The notes under the pieces were generated by a model that worked only from the letters and a program-made list of their open reading frames with translations, made no database searches and was not told where the DNA came from. This document shows, piece after piece, positions 15,203 to 22,651 of a DNA stretch of 35,782 nucleotides. The DNA is taken from contig NZ_SDLR01000018.1 of the NCBI RefSeq assembly GCF_004522215.1, positions 1 to 35,782 of the forward strand, read 5' to 3'. Made by a program: the position numbers and the translations under genes. Source of the DNA: Ammoniphilus sp. YIM 78166. GTDB taxonomy: Bacteria; Bacillota; Bacilli; Aneurinibacillales; RAOX-1. Position 1 is the first letter of the stretch. The number at the start of each line of letters is the position of its first letter.

Positions 15203-15700
15203 TCAGATAAAAGATATTAGATCAGGTGAAAACAAACGAGAACATTCTCTCATGTCTTCTAAACTATCTTGCAACACAAGATGGCGGATCTCCTCAATCC
15301 CTTGACCGGTGTAGGCCGAACAAATCACAAGGGGACCTTTGGCCATGACCTTCTTGAGTTGCTCAACCGCCCGGTCTACGTCCGCTTGCGGAGAGTCAGC
15401 TTTGCTTATCACTCCAATGGGAAGCTTAGGAATCCCTGTCGCAAACCCGGGCGGGAAAATACAGGTGGAACGGGTGGCATCTTGGATATATATGACATGA
15501 GTCACCTCTAGGCATGTCGCCATAATCGAGCGGTAATACATAGGATTCTCCGCATATTCGCCCGGCGTATCCACAATCCAATCATAATAGGTCAGCGTTT
15601 GCGTTTTTACTGCCTCGACCCGACGCCCTAGCAAAGCATTGGTCATCGTGGATTTCCCTGCCCCGATCGAACCGATCAACATTGCTCGATTTTTTTTCAT
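15203..15700 (-). CDS. eutP: EutP: P-loop NTPase of the eut operon
   Basis: 165 residues, a small Ras-like G domain: P-loop GSIGAGKST (about 12-20), DTPGEY switch II, SKAD as the NKxD-equivalent base-recognition motif and CSAYTGQG as the G5-like loop. EutP/PduV proteins associate with the shell; the enterobacterial EutP has been reported to act as an acetate kinase. GGAGGG upstream of the ATG. It is the last gene of the phosphatase-eutH-eutS-eutP block, and the promoter for eutA starts right after its stop. Confidence 0.93.
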   Translation of the reverse strand: MKKNRAMLIGSIGAGKSTMTNALLGRRVEAVKTQTLTYYDWIVDTPGEYAENPMYYRSIMATCLEVTHVIYIQDATRSTCIFPPGFATGIPKLPIGVISKADSPQADVDRAVEQLKKVMAKGPLVICSAYTGQGIEEIRHLVLQDSLEDMRECSRLFSPDLISFI

Positions 15701-15712
15701 GACAGGTCCCTC

Positions 15713-16054
15713 CTACGACTTGGTAATACGGGCAGACGTATAGCCCAACTGACCTGCAAGATAAGAGTTGATATGCTCCATAGCCATCTCGACTTCTGAG
15801 ACACTGCCCACCAACACCAGACTTCCGGTAAAGCGGTCTAGAAAGCCGATCGAAATATGAGCAGCCTTCGTTGCCAAATCGCCAGCAATAATCACGGTTT
15901 CACTAGGTGTCAGCGTGAGAATGCCAATGGCTCCTTCTTTTTGAATCCCCAATTTTTCAAACATCTGCGGATCAGGATTGGCGATCAGGTGACTTAACGT
16001 CACCTGTTTACCTGGAACGAATTCTTGTATAAATCGTTTTTTCTCCTCTGACAT
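15713..16054 (-). CDS. eutS: EutS: bent BMC-H shell protein
   Basis: 113 residues from the ATG at 16054 (AAGAGGAAA ribosome site; an upstream ATG at 16072 is less likely). MSEEKKRFIQEFVPGKQVTLSHLIANP is the characteristic EutS/PduU beta-barrel start before the permuted BMC domain (AIGILTLTPSETVIIAGDLATKAA, GSLVLVGSVSEVEMAMEHIN). Hexamers of this family are capped by the N-terminal barrel. Confidence 0.95.
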   Translation of the reverse strand: MSEEKKRFIQEFVPGKQVTLSHLIANPDPQMFEKLGIQKEGAIGILTLTPSETVIIAGDLATKAAHISIGFLDRFTGSLVLVGSVSEVEMAMEHINSYLAGQLGYTSARITKS

Positions 16055-16120
16055 CAAATTTCCTCTTTTCATTTTTGTTCTGGTACCGTTCCATCAATCC
16101 AGCCACGAGCATGATCCATG

Positions 16121-17395
16121 TTAGCTGCCTGTTTTCAAATGATTTTCTTCTTTGATATCTTCTGTTAACTTATACTCATGCTTCTCGATAATTCCTTTAT
16201 TTCTGTCCTCCTCCTCCAACTCAAGGGCCTTTGGAACAGATAGCCAGTAAGCCACAGCAACAGCAAAAACGCCTCCGCTAATCTTGCCCACCATAATATA
16301 TAGGATGAGATTCGGTTGAAAGTTTGCCGAGAAGGATAAGTGATCGCCGAATAAAAAGGCCGCACAAACCGCAAAAGCAATATTGACCACTTTATCTTTA
16401 GGAGGCATTGATTTGATTAAGCGGAACATGGCTAAAATATTTGCCGCCGAAGCAAGAAGACCTGTACTTCCAGCTGAGCTTAATCCCAATTTGTTACCCG
16501 CCACTTCCAAAGGCCTAGAAAAATACTTTCGAATTAGATAAACCATCGGGAATGCACCCGCGAGCATAATTCCAATATAACCAGCTACTTCTAAAGCCCT
16601 AAACTGATCTTCTTTATCCGCAATGATCGGACTGAATCCCCAGCTTCCAAATAAAGAACTGAACGCTCCGGTAAAATATTCGACAATAGAAAAAACCAAA
16701 ACCAGCTTCAAGAAGGCATCCATCCCTCGCCCGAACCACATAAACACTTTAATCATCAGATCAGGGAAGAATCGAAGTCCTAAAGCGATAGAACCAACAA
16801 AAATAATAAGAGGGATAAGATTAGCAAATATTTGGCCGAAGCCAAGGGATAGTTGATAGATAGAATCCGCATCAGTAGAAATAACTTCCCGAACGGTTGG
16901 ATTTGTGAATGCGATTAAAGAACAACTAACCAGTACACCAATAGGGATCCCTAATATCCCGGACATAATTCCCAATGCCATATACTTATGGTCTCTTCTC
17001 TCAAGCATGGCAAGCCCTGTAGGTATAGAAAAGACAATCGTGGCTCCCGCCATATACCCGACAATCATAGCCATGATCCATCCTTCCCGCGTTCCTGCCA
17101 ATACTTCCGCTAATTGATACCCGCCCATGTCAACGGCGATAATCGAAGTAGCAGCGATGGCAGGATCAGCCCCCATAAAGGAAAAAATAGGACCAAAAAT
17201 CGTTTCAACAATTTTTGATAAATAAGGTATAGAAGCCATAATCCCTGCTGTGGGAATGAAAATGTATCCAATCGAATGAAGACCTTCCATAAACTCCCTG
17301 CCAAGACCTTTTTCATTATCTCGAATTGCGGCAAGAGCGCCTAAAACTGCCGAAACCATCAGAATATAAATGACATAAGTTCCTATTTGCGCCAA
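16121..17395 (-). CDS. eutH: EutH: ethanolamine transporter
   Basis: 424 residues with about ten or eleven membrane helices; characteristic parts include MEGLHSIGYIFIPTAGIMASIPYL, AVDMGGYQLAEVLAG, GWIMAMIVGYMAGATIVFSIP and LFGDHLSFSAN. The start appears to be TTG at 17395 after GGGGGTAG. A charged C-terminal tail of about 30 residues (EEEDRNKGIIEKHEYKL...) extends beyond the last helix. Members facilitate entry of protonated ethanolamine at low concentration. It lies directly downstream of a secreted phosphatase gene, which may supply the substrate. Confidence 0.95.
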   Translation of the reverse strand: MAQIGTYVIYILMVSAVLGALAAIRDNEKGLGREFMEGLHSIGYIFIPTAGIMASIPYLSKIVETIFGPIFSFMGADPAIAATSIIAVDMGGYQLAEVLAGTREGWIMAMIVGYMAGATIVFSIPTGLAMLERRDHKYMALGIMSGILGIPIGVLVSCSLIAFTNPTVREVISTDADSIYQLSLGFGQIFANLIPLIIFVGSIALGLRFFPDLMIKVFMWFGRGMDAFLKLVLVFSIVEYFTGAFSSLFGSWGFSPIIADKEDQFRALEVAGYIGIMLAGAFPMVYLIRKYFSRPLEVAGNKLGLSSAGSTGLLASAANILAMFRLIKSMPPKDKVVNIAFAVCAAFLFGDHLSFSANFQPNLILYIMVGKISGGVFAVAVAYWLSVPKALELEEEDRNKGIIEKHEYKLTEDIKEENHLKTGS

Positions 17396-17583
17396 ACAAA
17401 CTACCCCCGATCCATGTTCTTATACCTACTCATTTTCGCTTTCAATTCAACTTCCTAACGAAAAACGTCCATAACTGGCAATAATTTAGCATCAGCAGTA
17501 GCTGCTGAGCTTCCATATAAAGAGTAAAAGTGACTACACAAAGACAAGTATGGCTAGTTCCTCTCATGTCAGTTCATAGCTAA

Positions 17584-19068
17584 TCACGGTTTCATAATCA
17601 AGGCTTTTTCCGCCTTTCCTAACTTTAGCGTGGATTCGCTGGGAATCCATTGACCAGTATGCTCATCCCGTCCTTGAAGGACATATTTGGGATTTTCTTT
17701 TTCCAATTCCGATGATGCGATAGCAGCAAGTTTACCGATATTCCCTCCGCTTACCCGATTTACAACTAGCCCAAGCTCCATATCGGAAAAATCAACCATC
17801 ATATCATAATCACCGTTGCTGTCACCGGCTATGAAAATAGGACCATATCCACGTTTGCTGGCAATCTCCTGTTGGATTACTTCTGTCTTTCCCTTTTTGA
17901 CAGTAAAAGGCCAATTTTTTTGATACACAGGCTGGATCTTTCCATCCATTTTTTCCAACCTCATGCCAATCACATCTTCTTTAGTCAGATTATAGCCATA
18001 TTTCGGATGGGTGGCGAAAACCTCCACCACTTCTTCCATTGATGCTGACACAACATAAACCTCTATCCCATTATTTCGTAAAGTATTCATAAGATTGGAA
18101 ATTTCCGGTGTCAATCTTAATCCACTTGTATAAGATACGCTGACCATCCCTGCTTCACCTGCCAGGGATTTCGGACTGGACAGCGTCACTTTGGAAATGT
18201 TGTTACCCAAGCCATGATCATTCGACTTTTCCGCCAGCTCTTGAACTTCTTCCACTGTCATATTGCTAAACAAGTAAAGCACCCAAGGATAACCGATATC
18301 AGTGCCATGCGTATCGCCAATGGCCTCATACAGGAAAAACAGCTTAGCCTTAAAATCTTTAAATTGGTCCGTTTCCCTGATTTCCTCCAGGGACAGGTTT
18401 CCTTTCAGGCCTTTATAATGGTTATAGAGATATTCATAATCCCGGCTCAGGTCTTTACTGATGGCTTCGAGCGTAACAAGCTGACCCGCATCATTTTTGT
18501 AATCTTCGGCAAACGGACCTTCCGGAACGTTGGTTTTAATGACTTTGGAGAACACTTCCGGAGTCATCTTAAACGCCAGGTGATCGATCTGATAGATGAA
18601 AAGCGCCTCTTCCGTGTCATTCATGATGCTGGTGTTATCCCAGTCAAAAATAGCATAGGGTTTCTTTTTATGATCATATGAGGCACTATTTATCCCATGT
18701 TTATCAATCAATTGCTGCACAGCCTTGTAAGTATTGGATGCCCATTTTCCTTTATCCAAGTTTTGTTGTGAGTGCTTATCCGACTGATAGTTCTTTCCCT
18801 CAAGCCCAGTAACGGATCGGCCGTCACCCTCAATACCAGCCGCTTTGCGGATGCTTTGCGCATAACGATGAACGGCTTCCGCCAAATCCAATTGCCCGGC
18901 TAATCTGTATTCTTGATATTTATGACCTGCCCTCGCTATTTCAGCCAATGAATCCTGGAAGTTTTTTTCACTTGTTGCTGCTCCTGCCTGAAGGGTAGAA
19001 GCAGCCAACAATGCACCTAAAACAGTGCTAAAAAACATCCCTTTTCCGTATTTATTCTTTTCCATCAT
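17584..19068 (-). CDS. Secreted HAD-superfamily phosphatase, phosphorylcholine/phosphoethanolamine phosphatase-like
   Basis: 494 residues from an ATG with GGAGG 6 bp upstream. A Sec signal peptide (basic start, hydrophobic 11-28, likely cut near AGA-AT at 31) has no lipobox Cys. HAD motifs: Asp142 and Asp144 in FDWDNTS, Ser341 in VVSASMEE, Lys in TVKKGKTE and acidic GDSNGDYD (415-422). This set resembles Pseudomonas PchP, a phosphatase acting outside the cytoplasm on phosphorylcholine and phosphoethanolamine. It is first gene of a block controlled by a EutV-type leader and followed by eutH, so it likely releases ethanolamine from phosphoethanolamine outside the membrane. Substrate is inference; other phosphomonoesters are possible. 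Confidence 0.8.
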   Translation of the reverse strand: MMEKNKYGKGMFFSTVLGALLAASTLQAGAATSEKNFQDSLAEIARAGHKYQEYRLAGQLDLAEAVHRYAQSIRKAAGIEGDGRSVTGLEGKNYQSDKHSQQNLDKGKWASNTYKAVQQLIDKHGINSASYDHKKKPYAIFDWDNTSIMNDTEEALFIYQIDHLAFKMTPEVFSKVIKTNVPEGPFAEDYKNDAGQLVTLEAISKDLSRDYEYLYNHYKGLKGNLSLEEIRETDQFKDFKAKLFFLYEAIGDTHGTDIGYPWVLYLFSNMTVEEVQELAEKSNDHGLGNNISKVTLSSPKSLAGEAGMVSVSYTSGLRLTPEISNLMNTLRNNGIEVYVVSASMEEVVEVFATHPKYGYNLTKEDVIGMRLEKMDGKIQPVYQKNWPFTVKKGKTEVIQQEIASKRGYGPIFIAGDSNGDYDMMVDFSDMELGLVVNRVSGGNIGKLAAIASSELEKENPKYVLQGRDEHTGQWIPSESTLKLGKAEKALIMKP

Positions 19069-19320
19069 ATAACGCCTCCCACTTTGTAATTTTTTATCTT
19101 TTTGTGCTAACTCACTCTATGAACAAATGCAGCTCTTGTCCAAGTTTATTAGATCAAACGAATATCGGAATATAGATGTATTAAAGAATAATTTTAGGGG
19201 GTTCAGCGTTCCGATGAGGTGGATGTCAGTCTTGCTATCCGACAGGGCCCTTGCCATTCCTTTTAAATGGTTAATTGTAAAAACTATGAATTCGAAATCT
19301 CATTCCTCACCTCCCGATAA

Positions 19321-19365
19321 ATAAAAAACGCCTGTTTGACGGATATTTCATCCGTCAAACAGGCG
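19321..19365 (-). terminator. Strong leader terminator upstream of the phosphatase-eutHSP block
   Basis: A perfect 16-bp stem on the minus strand (CGCCTGTTTGACGGAT with ATCCGTCAAACAGGCG, 19350-19365 with 19329-19344), 5-nt loop, followed by TTTTTTATT. No gene precedes it within its own transcript, so it is an attenuator rather than an operon end. Its 5' arm overlaps the hairpin at 19361-19374. Confidence 0.85.
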
Positions 19366-19374
19366 CCTTCACCT
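19361..19374 (-). promoter_or_regulatory. Candidate EutV-binding hairpin in the phosphatase-eutH leader
   Basis: AGGT-GAAGGC-GCCT: 4-bp stem (one G-U) and a hexaloop. The loop keeps G4 but has G instead of A at position 1, so it is a weaker match than the other two leaders. Position relative to promoter and terminator is the same. Confidence 0.5.
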
Positions 19375-19397
19375 AATTTTTTCACTTTTCTCATTTG

Positions 19398-19426
19398 ATT
19401 ATACTATTCGTTTTTTTTATTGTAAA
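19398..19426 (-). promoter_or_regulatory. Sigma-A-type promoter of the phosphatase-eutHSP block
   Basis: Minus strand TTTACA (19421-19426), 17-bp spacer, consensus TATAAT (19398-19403). Confidence 0.8.
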
Positions 19427-19462
19427 GGGTTTTAATGAGAAATATATTACAGATAGAATATC

Positions 19463-19600
19463 CTACCCATTCTCAGAAACATATTCTTTTAATTTATTTG
19501 GGAAGCTTTGCATTTCTGGAGGTCTACCTTGTCTTACTAAAATGATTAGTACTTCGTCGATAGCTATGGCGGCCCTGATTTCGGTCATACGTCCCTTCAT
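19463..19600 (-). CDS. Small hypothetical protein (45 residues) or gene tail
   Basis: Frame from the ATG at 19600: MKGRMTEIRAAIAIDEVLI, then ILVRQGRPPEMQSFPNKLK and EYVSENG. A second ATG at 19588 follows GAAGGG at short spacing. The residue pattern looks like real protein (amphipathic helix, then a Pro-containing turn) but matches no family I know. It lies between the terminator of the HAD gene and the eut promoter, so expression would need its own unseen promoter. It may be the 3' end of a lost gene. Confidence 0.35.
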   Translation of the reverse strand: MKGRMTEIRAAIAIDEVLIILVRQGRPPEMQSFPNKLKEYVSENG

Positions 19601-19645
19601 TTTCGAATCTCAGTCCAGCCATCTTTCTAGGACTCTATCCCAAGA

Positions 19646-19683
19646 ATAAAAAAGCTAACCAAATGTAGCTATTTTGGTCAGCT
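19646..19683 (-). terminator. Intrinsic terminator after the HAD phosphatase gene
   Basis: Minus strand AGCTGACCAAA pairs with TTTGGTTAGCT (11 bp, one G-U; 19673-19683 with 19653-19663), followed by TTTTTTATT. Confidence 0.85.
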
Positions 19684-19756
19684 ATTTTTATATTAGTTAT
19701 TGGTTATTCTCCTTACAAAACACTGGGACCATCTTCTCATCGATTTGGTAAGCAGT

Positions 19757-20410
19757 TTATTCCGATATTCTCCCGATAACATGTCTTAAACCTACCTCAT
19801 CCATAGACCCAATCCTCAAATCCACTTCTACGAATTCCAATGATTTAGTCACTTCATTCGGAACGATGACACACTTGAGTCCGGCATCCTTTGCAGCCTT
19901 CGCCCCATTGGCTGAATCTTCAAAAGCGACGGCTTCATAGGATTTAACCTCTAAAGCTTCTATTGCGCTTAGGTACAAAGCGGGATCAGGCTTGACTTTT
20001 GTTACATCTTCACGGGTTCTAATGACTTCAAAGTAGTGCAAGATATCCAATTGTTTTAGGAACCCCTCAACCCAATCTTTTGAAGAGCTTGAAGCTAGAC
20101 CGATTCTTAACCCAAGTTGTTTGGCTTCTGCTAAGTATTCTCTGACCCCACCCCTGGTGTTGACCCATTTCATTTTTTTCGTATGCTTTTCTGCTGCTTT
20201 CGCAGTAATCGCTGCCCTTTTCTCTTTAGCGTCTATTTCTCCTTGAAAATATTCGGCCAAAAAATCAATATCCGTTCCAATACATTTCAAAAACTCATCC
20301 ATTGGAAGGTGCAGGTCATGTTCTTGAAATACCTCTTTATATGCTTCATACCAAACCGTTTCCGTATCAATAATTAACCCATCAAAATCAAACACCACGG
20401 CCTTAATCAA
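19757..20410 (-). CDS. HAD-IA hydrolase, beta-phosphoglucomutase-like sugar-phosphate phosphatase
   Basis: 217 residues with all HAD motifs: Asp8/Asp10 in VFDFDGLIIDTE, Ser in LASSSSKDW, Lys in KVKPDPALY and acidic pair in AFEDSANGAKAA. The helical cap between motif I and II (about 15-85) matches the PGM-like subfamily. Cytoplasmic; likely dephosphorylates a sugar or polyol phosphate. GGAGAGGG precedes the ATG. It lies downstream of the mannitol-type PTS and HPr genes with a 125-bp gap holding a TATAAT at 20447-20452 but a poor -35, so it may be transcribed both with them and alone. Role in polyol-phosphate detoxification is inference. Confidence 0.8.
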   Translation of the reverse strand: MIKAVVFDFDGLIIDTETVWYEAYKEVFQEHDLHLPMDEFLKCIGTDIDFLAEYFQGEIDAKEKRAAITAKAAEKHTKKMKWVNTRGGVREYLAEAKQLGLRIGLASSSSKDWVEGFLKQLDILHYFEVIRTREDVTKVKPDPALYLSAIEALEVKSYEAVAFEDSANGAKAAKDAGLKCVIVPNEVTKSLEFVEVDLRIGSMDEVGLRHVIGRISE

Positions 20411-20535
20411 TTTTTTCCCTCTCCTTTGATCGTGCTACCTTAGTTCATTATAAAGGAAAAATATACAAGACAGTTGGTCTACAAATATAAGTTTGTCATC
20501 TTCAATTCACGACACGATTTAAGAATAACAAACAT

Positions 20536-20796
20536 CTACTTCCATTCATTTCGAATCAATTCCATTATCCCTTTCATCGCTTCTTCTTCATCTTCTCCAT
20601 CGATGAGAATGGAAATTTTATGGCCTTCTTTCACTTCCAGCTTCAAAAGACCTAAGGCGCTTTTTCCGGGTACAATTTTCCCATCGCAGCCCACTTTAAT
20701 ATCAGAGGTAAATTCCTGTGCCACCGAGGCCAATTGAGTCGCAGGGCGCAGGTGCAGGCCCCTTTTACTGTTTATGACGAATTCTTCAATCAGCAT
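20536..20796 (-). CDS. HPr-family phosphocarrier protein (divergent)
   Basis: 86 residues from the ATG at 20796 (MLIEEFVINSKRGLHLRPAT). The longer frame to 20907 overlaps mtlA and is rejected. The HPr fold is complete: His15 in GLHLRPA (Leu replaces the usual Ala at position 16) and a Ser at position 46 in GKSALGLL, so both the PEP-dependent and the HPr-kinase sites are present. Ends ELIRNEWK. Located 20 bp after the mannitol-type EIICBA, with no EI gene nearby. It may serve that transporter or act as a regulatory HPr/Crh-like partner. Confidence 0.8.
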   Translation of the reverse strand: MLIEEFVINSKRGLHLRPATQLASVAQEFTSDIKVGCDGKIVPGKSALGLLKLEVKEGHKISILIDGEDEEEAMKGIMELIRNEWK

Positions 20797-20815
20797 CTTA
20801 ACCGAACCTTTCCCT

Positions 20816-22651
20816 CTAATTAGTAGCCAAACTTTTTTGTATCCTATCATATATTTCTTCCCGTGTCCGAGCTTCTCTAAGACATTGGATCCTTTCTTTC
20901 TGTTCAATGATTGTCGCTAACTGTGAAAGAATGGCCAGTTGCCTTTGCCCTTTGATGGCGATGGCGATCACCAGAAAGGCTTTGTTTCCATCCCCGAACT
21001 CCACGCCTTCCGGATATTGGCCGATTACGATGCCCGGTTTCCTGATATGATCGCTTTCCGCATCGATGCCATGTGGAAGTGCGACGCCATTTTCAAGATA
21101 AGTCGAAAATGCCTGTTCACGCCTTTTCATTTCCTCAATATAGGGAGGATGAACATGGCCCATCCTGACCAAATGCGTTCCAACTTGCTCAATTGCTTCC
21201 CATTTATCTTTGGCCTTCTGATGGAGCAGAATATATTCCTTCGTGAATCCTTCCCATTCCTCCCCTGCAGGATTGGTTGGCGCTGAACTCTTCGTTTGCT
21301 GTGAGGCAAGGCGAGTGATCAGCTCTTGATAAAAGGAGCGATCACTAAAGGAACGGACCGTGATATGTTCTGCCTGGGGAGCACTGGATATTGCCCGGTC
21401 AGCGATATGGGCGGTGGATACAACGAGATCCGCATCGGCTGGGATATCATCCACGGAATAGTGGTCCACCCTTATCTCTAAATTCGCCTGTTTCAGCTTT
21501 TTTTGCAACTGGGCAGCTCCCATGGCACTGGACCCCATCCCGGCATCACAGACAAAATAGATATTCTTGATTGACTTGATTGCATTCATAGATTCACTTT
21601 CTACGCTCTCAGAGCTATTCATTGCGGATGTATCATTCTCATGTATATTTTCTCGCGAAAGTAAAAACATCGTGCAAACCAAACTGATGATGGAAGAAGC
21701 CATCATGCCGGCAATGACCGCCGAATGAATACCTTTCGGAGCCATAGCTAGCAATACAAAGATACTTCCTGGAGATGGGGTAGCCACTAAACCTGCCTGC
21801 AAAAGATAAAAGGTCAAATTTCCTGCCATCCCGCCTAAAATTAGCGGAATGATCACGATCGGCTTCATCAAGGCGTAGGAAAAGTAAACCTCATGAATGC
21901 CTCCCATCCCATGAATGACCAAGGCGGACTTGACATTTTGCTTTTCCTTCCCTTTCAAATGAAAGTAATACGCCAAAAGCAGACCAAGTCCAGGACCAGG
22001 ATTGGTTTCTAATAAAAATAAAATGGATTTGCCCAGATGTTGAACCTGATAGATGCCAAGAGGCTCCAAAATCCCGTGGTTAATCACGTTATTGAAAAAT
22101 AAGACCTTACCCGGCTCGATCACAAGAGCAATAAGGGGCAGGTAGTTGGTTTGGGTCAGTTGTTCAATATAAACATGAATGATGTCCATGACGTGGAGAA
22201 AAAGGGCGCTGAGCCAAAAGTGACTAAAGAGGGTCAGAATGATAGCCAGGACTCCTGCCAAAACATTGTGAAGCAGTAATTCAAAACCCATCGGCACCCA
22301 ATGCTTTAGCCATTCATCCATTTTTTTGATCAAATATCCAACCGCAGGCCCGATGATCAAGGAAGGCAGGATCATGGGAATATTCGGTGGGGTTCCCAAT
22401 ACGACACCGAACATCACGATGGCTGCAATCAGCCCTCCGCGGTGTTCCCCTATTCGCCTCCCCGCTGTATAGGCAAAAAGAACAGGAATAAAATAGCTTA
22501 GCATTAGAACCGTGATTTGGTCAATTTCCGGATTTGGGAACCATCCCATCGGTCCAAACAACACTCTCAGTATCCCCATCGTGATTAGGGCAGCAATATT
22601 TTGAAAGACAACCTTACTTAAAAATCGGCCCATTCGATTCAGATGCTTCAT
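20816..22651 (-). CDS. mtlA: Mannitol-type PTS permease, EIICBA fusion
   Basis: 611 residues. EIIC (about 1-330) has the family hallmarks MGILRVLFGPMGWFP, NNVINHGILEPLG and HGMGGIHEVYFSYA (GIHE at 251-254). EIIB has phospho-Cys368 in VCDAGMGSSAMG. EIIA (about 465-611) has phospho-His527 in VALPHGI. The order C-B-A and length match E. coli MtlA rather than the split MtlA/MtlF of many Gram-positives. Its ATG overlaps the mtlR stop (ATGA). No mannitol-1-phosphate dehydrogenase follows, so the product must be handled elsewhere, or the substrate may be another polyol. Confidence 0.9.
   Translation of the reverse strand: MKHLNRMGRFLSKVVFQNIAALITMGILRVLFGPMGWFPNPEIDQITVLMLSYFIPVLFAYTAGRRIGEHRGGLIAAIVMFGVVLGTPPNIPMILPSLIIGPAVGYLIKKMDEWLKHWVPMGFELLLHNVLAGVLAIILTLFSHFWLSALFLHVMDIIHVYIEQLTQTNYLPLIALVIEPGKVLFFNNVINHGILEPLGIYQVQHLGKSILFLLETNPGPGLGLLLAYYFHLKGKEKQNVKSALVIHGMGGIHEVYFSYALMKPIVIIPLILGGMAGNLTFYLLQAGLVATPSPGSIFVLLAMAPKGIHSAVIAGMMASSIISLVCTMFLLSRENIHENDTSAMNSSESVESESMNAIKSIKNIYFVCDAGMGSSAMGAAQLQKKLKQANLEIRVDHYSVDDIPADADLVVSTAHIADRAISSAPQAEHITVRSFSDRSFYQELITRLASQQTKSSAPTNPAGEEWEGFTKEYILLHQKAKDKWEAIEQVGTHLVRMGHVHPPYIEEMKRREQAFSTYLENGVALPHGIDAESDHIRKPGIVIGQYPEGVEFGDGNKAFLVIAIAIKGQRQLAILSQLATIIEQKERIQCLREARTREEIYDRIQKSLATN

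Noticed and set aside
12000..19600. Cobalamin riboswitch in the eut locus, as in Enterococcus
   Set aside because: I looked in the gaps for the conserved B12-box-type elements and saw none; the leaders contain EutV-type elements instead.
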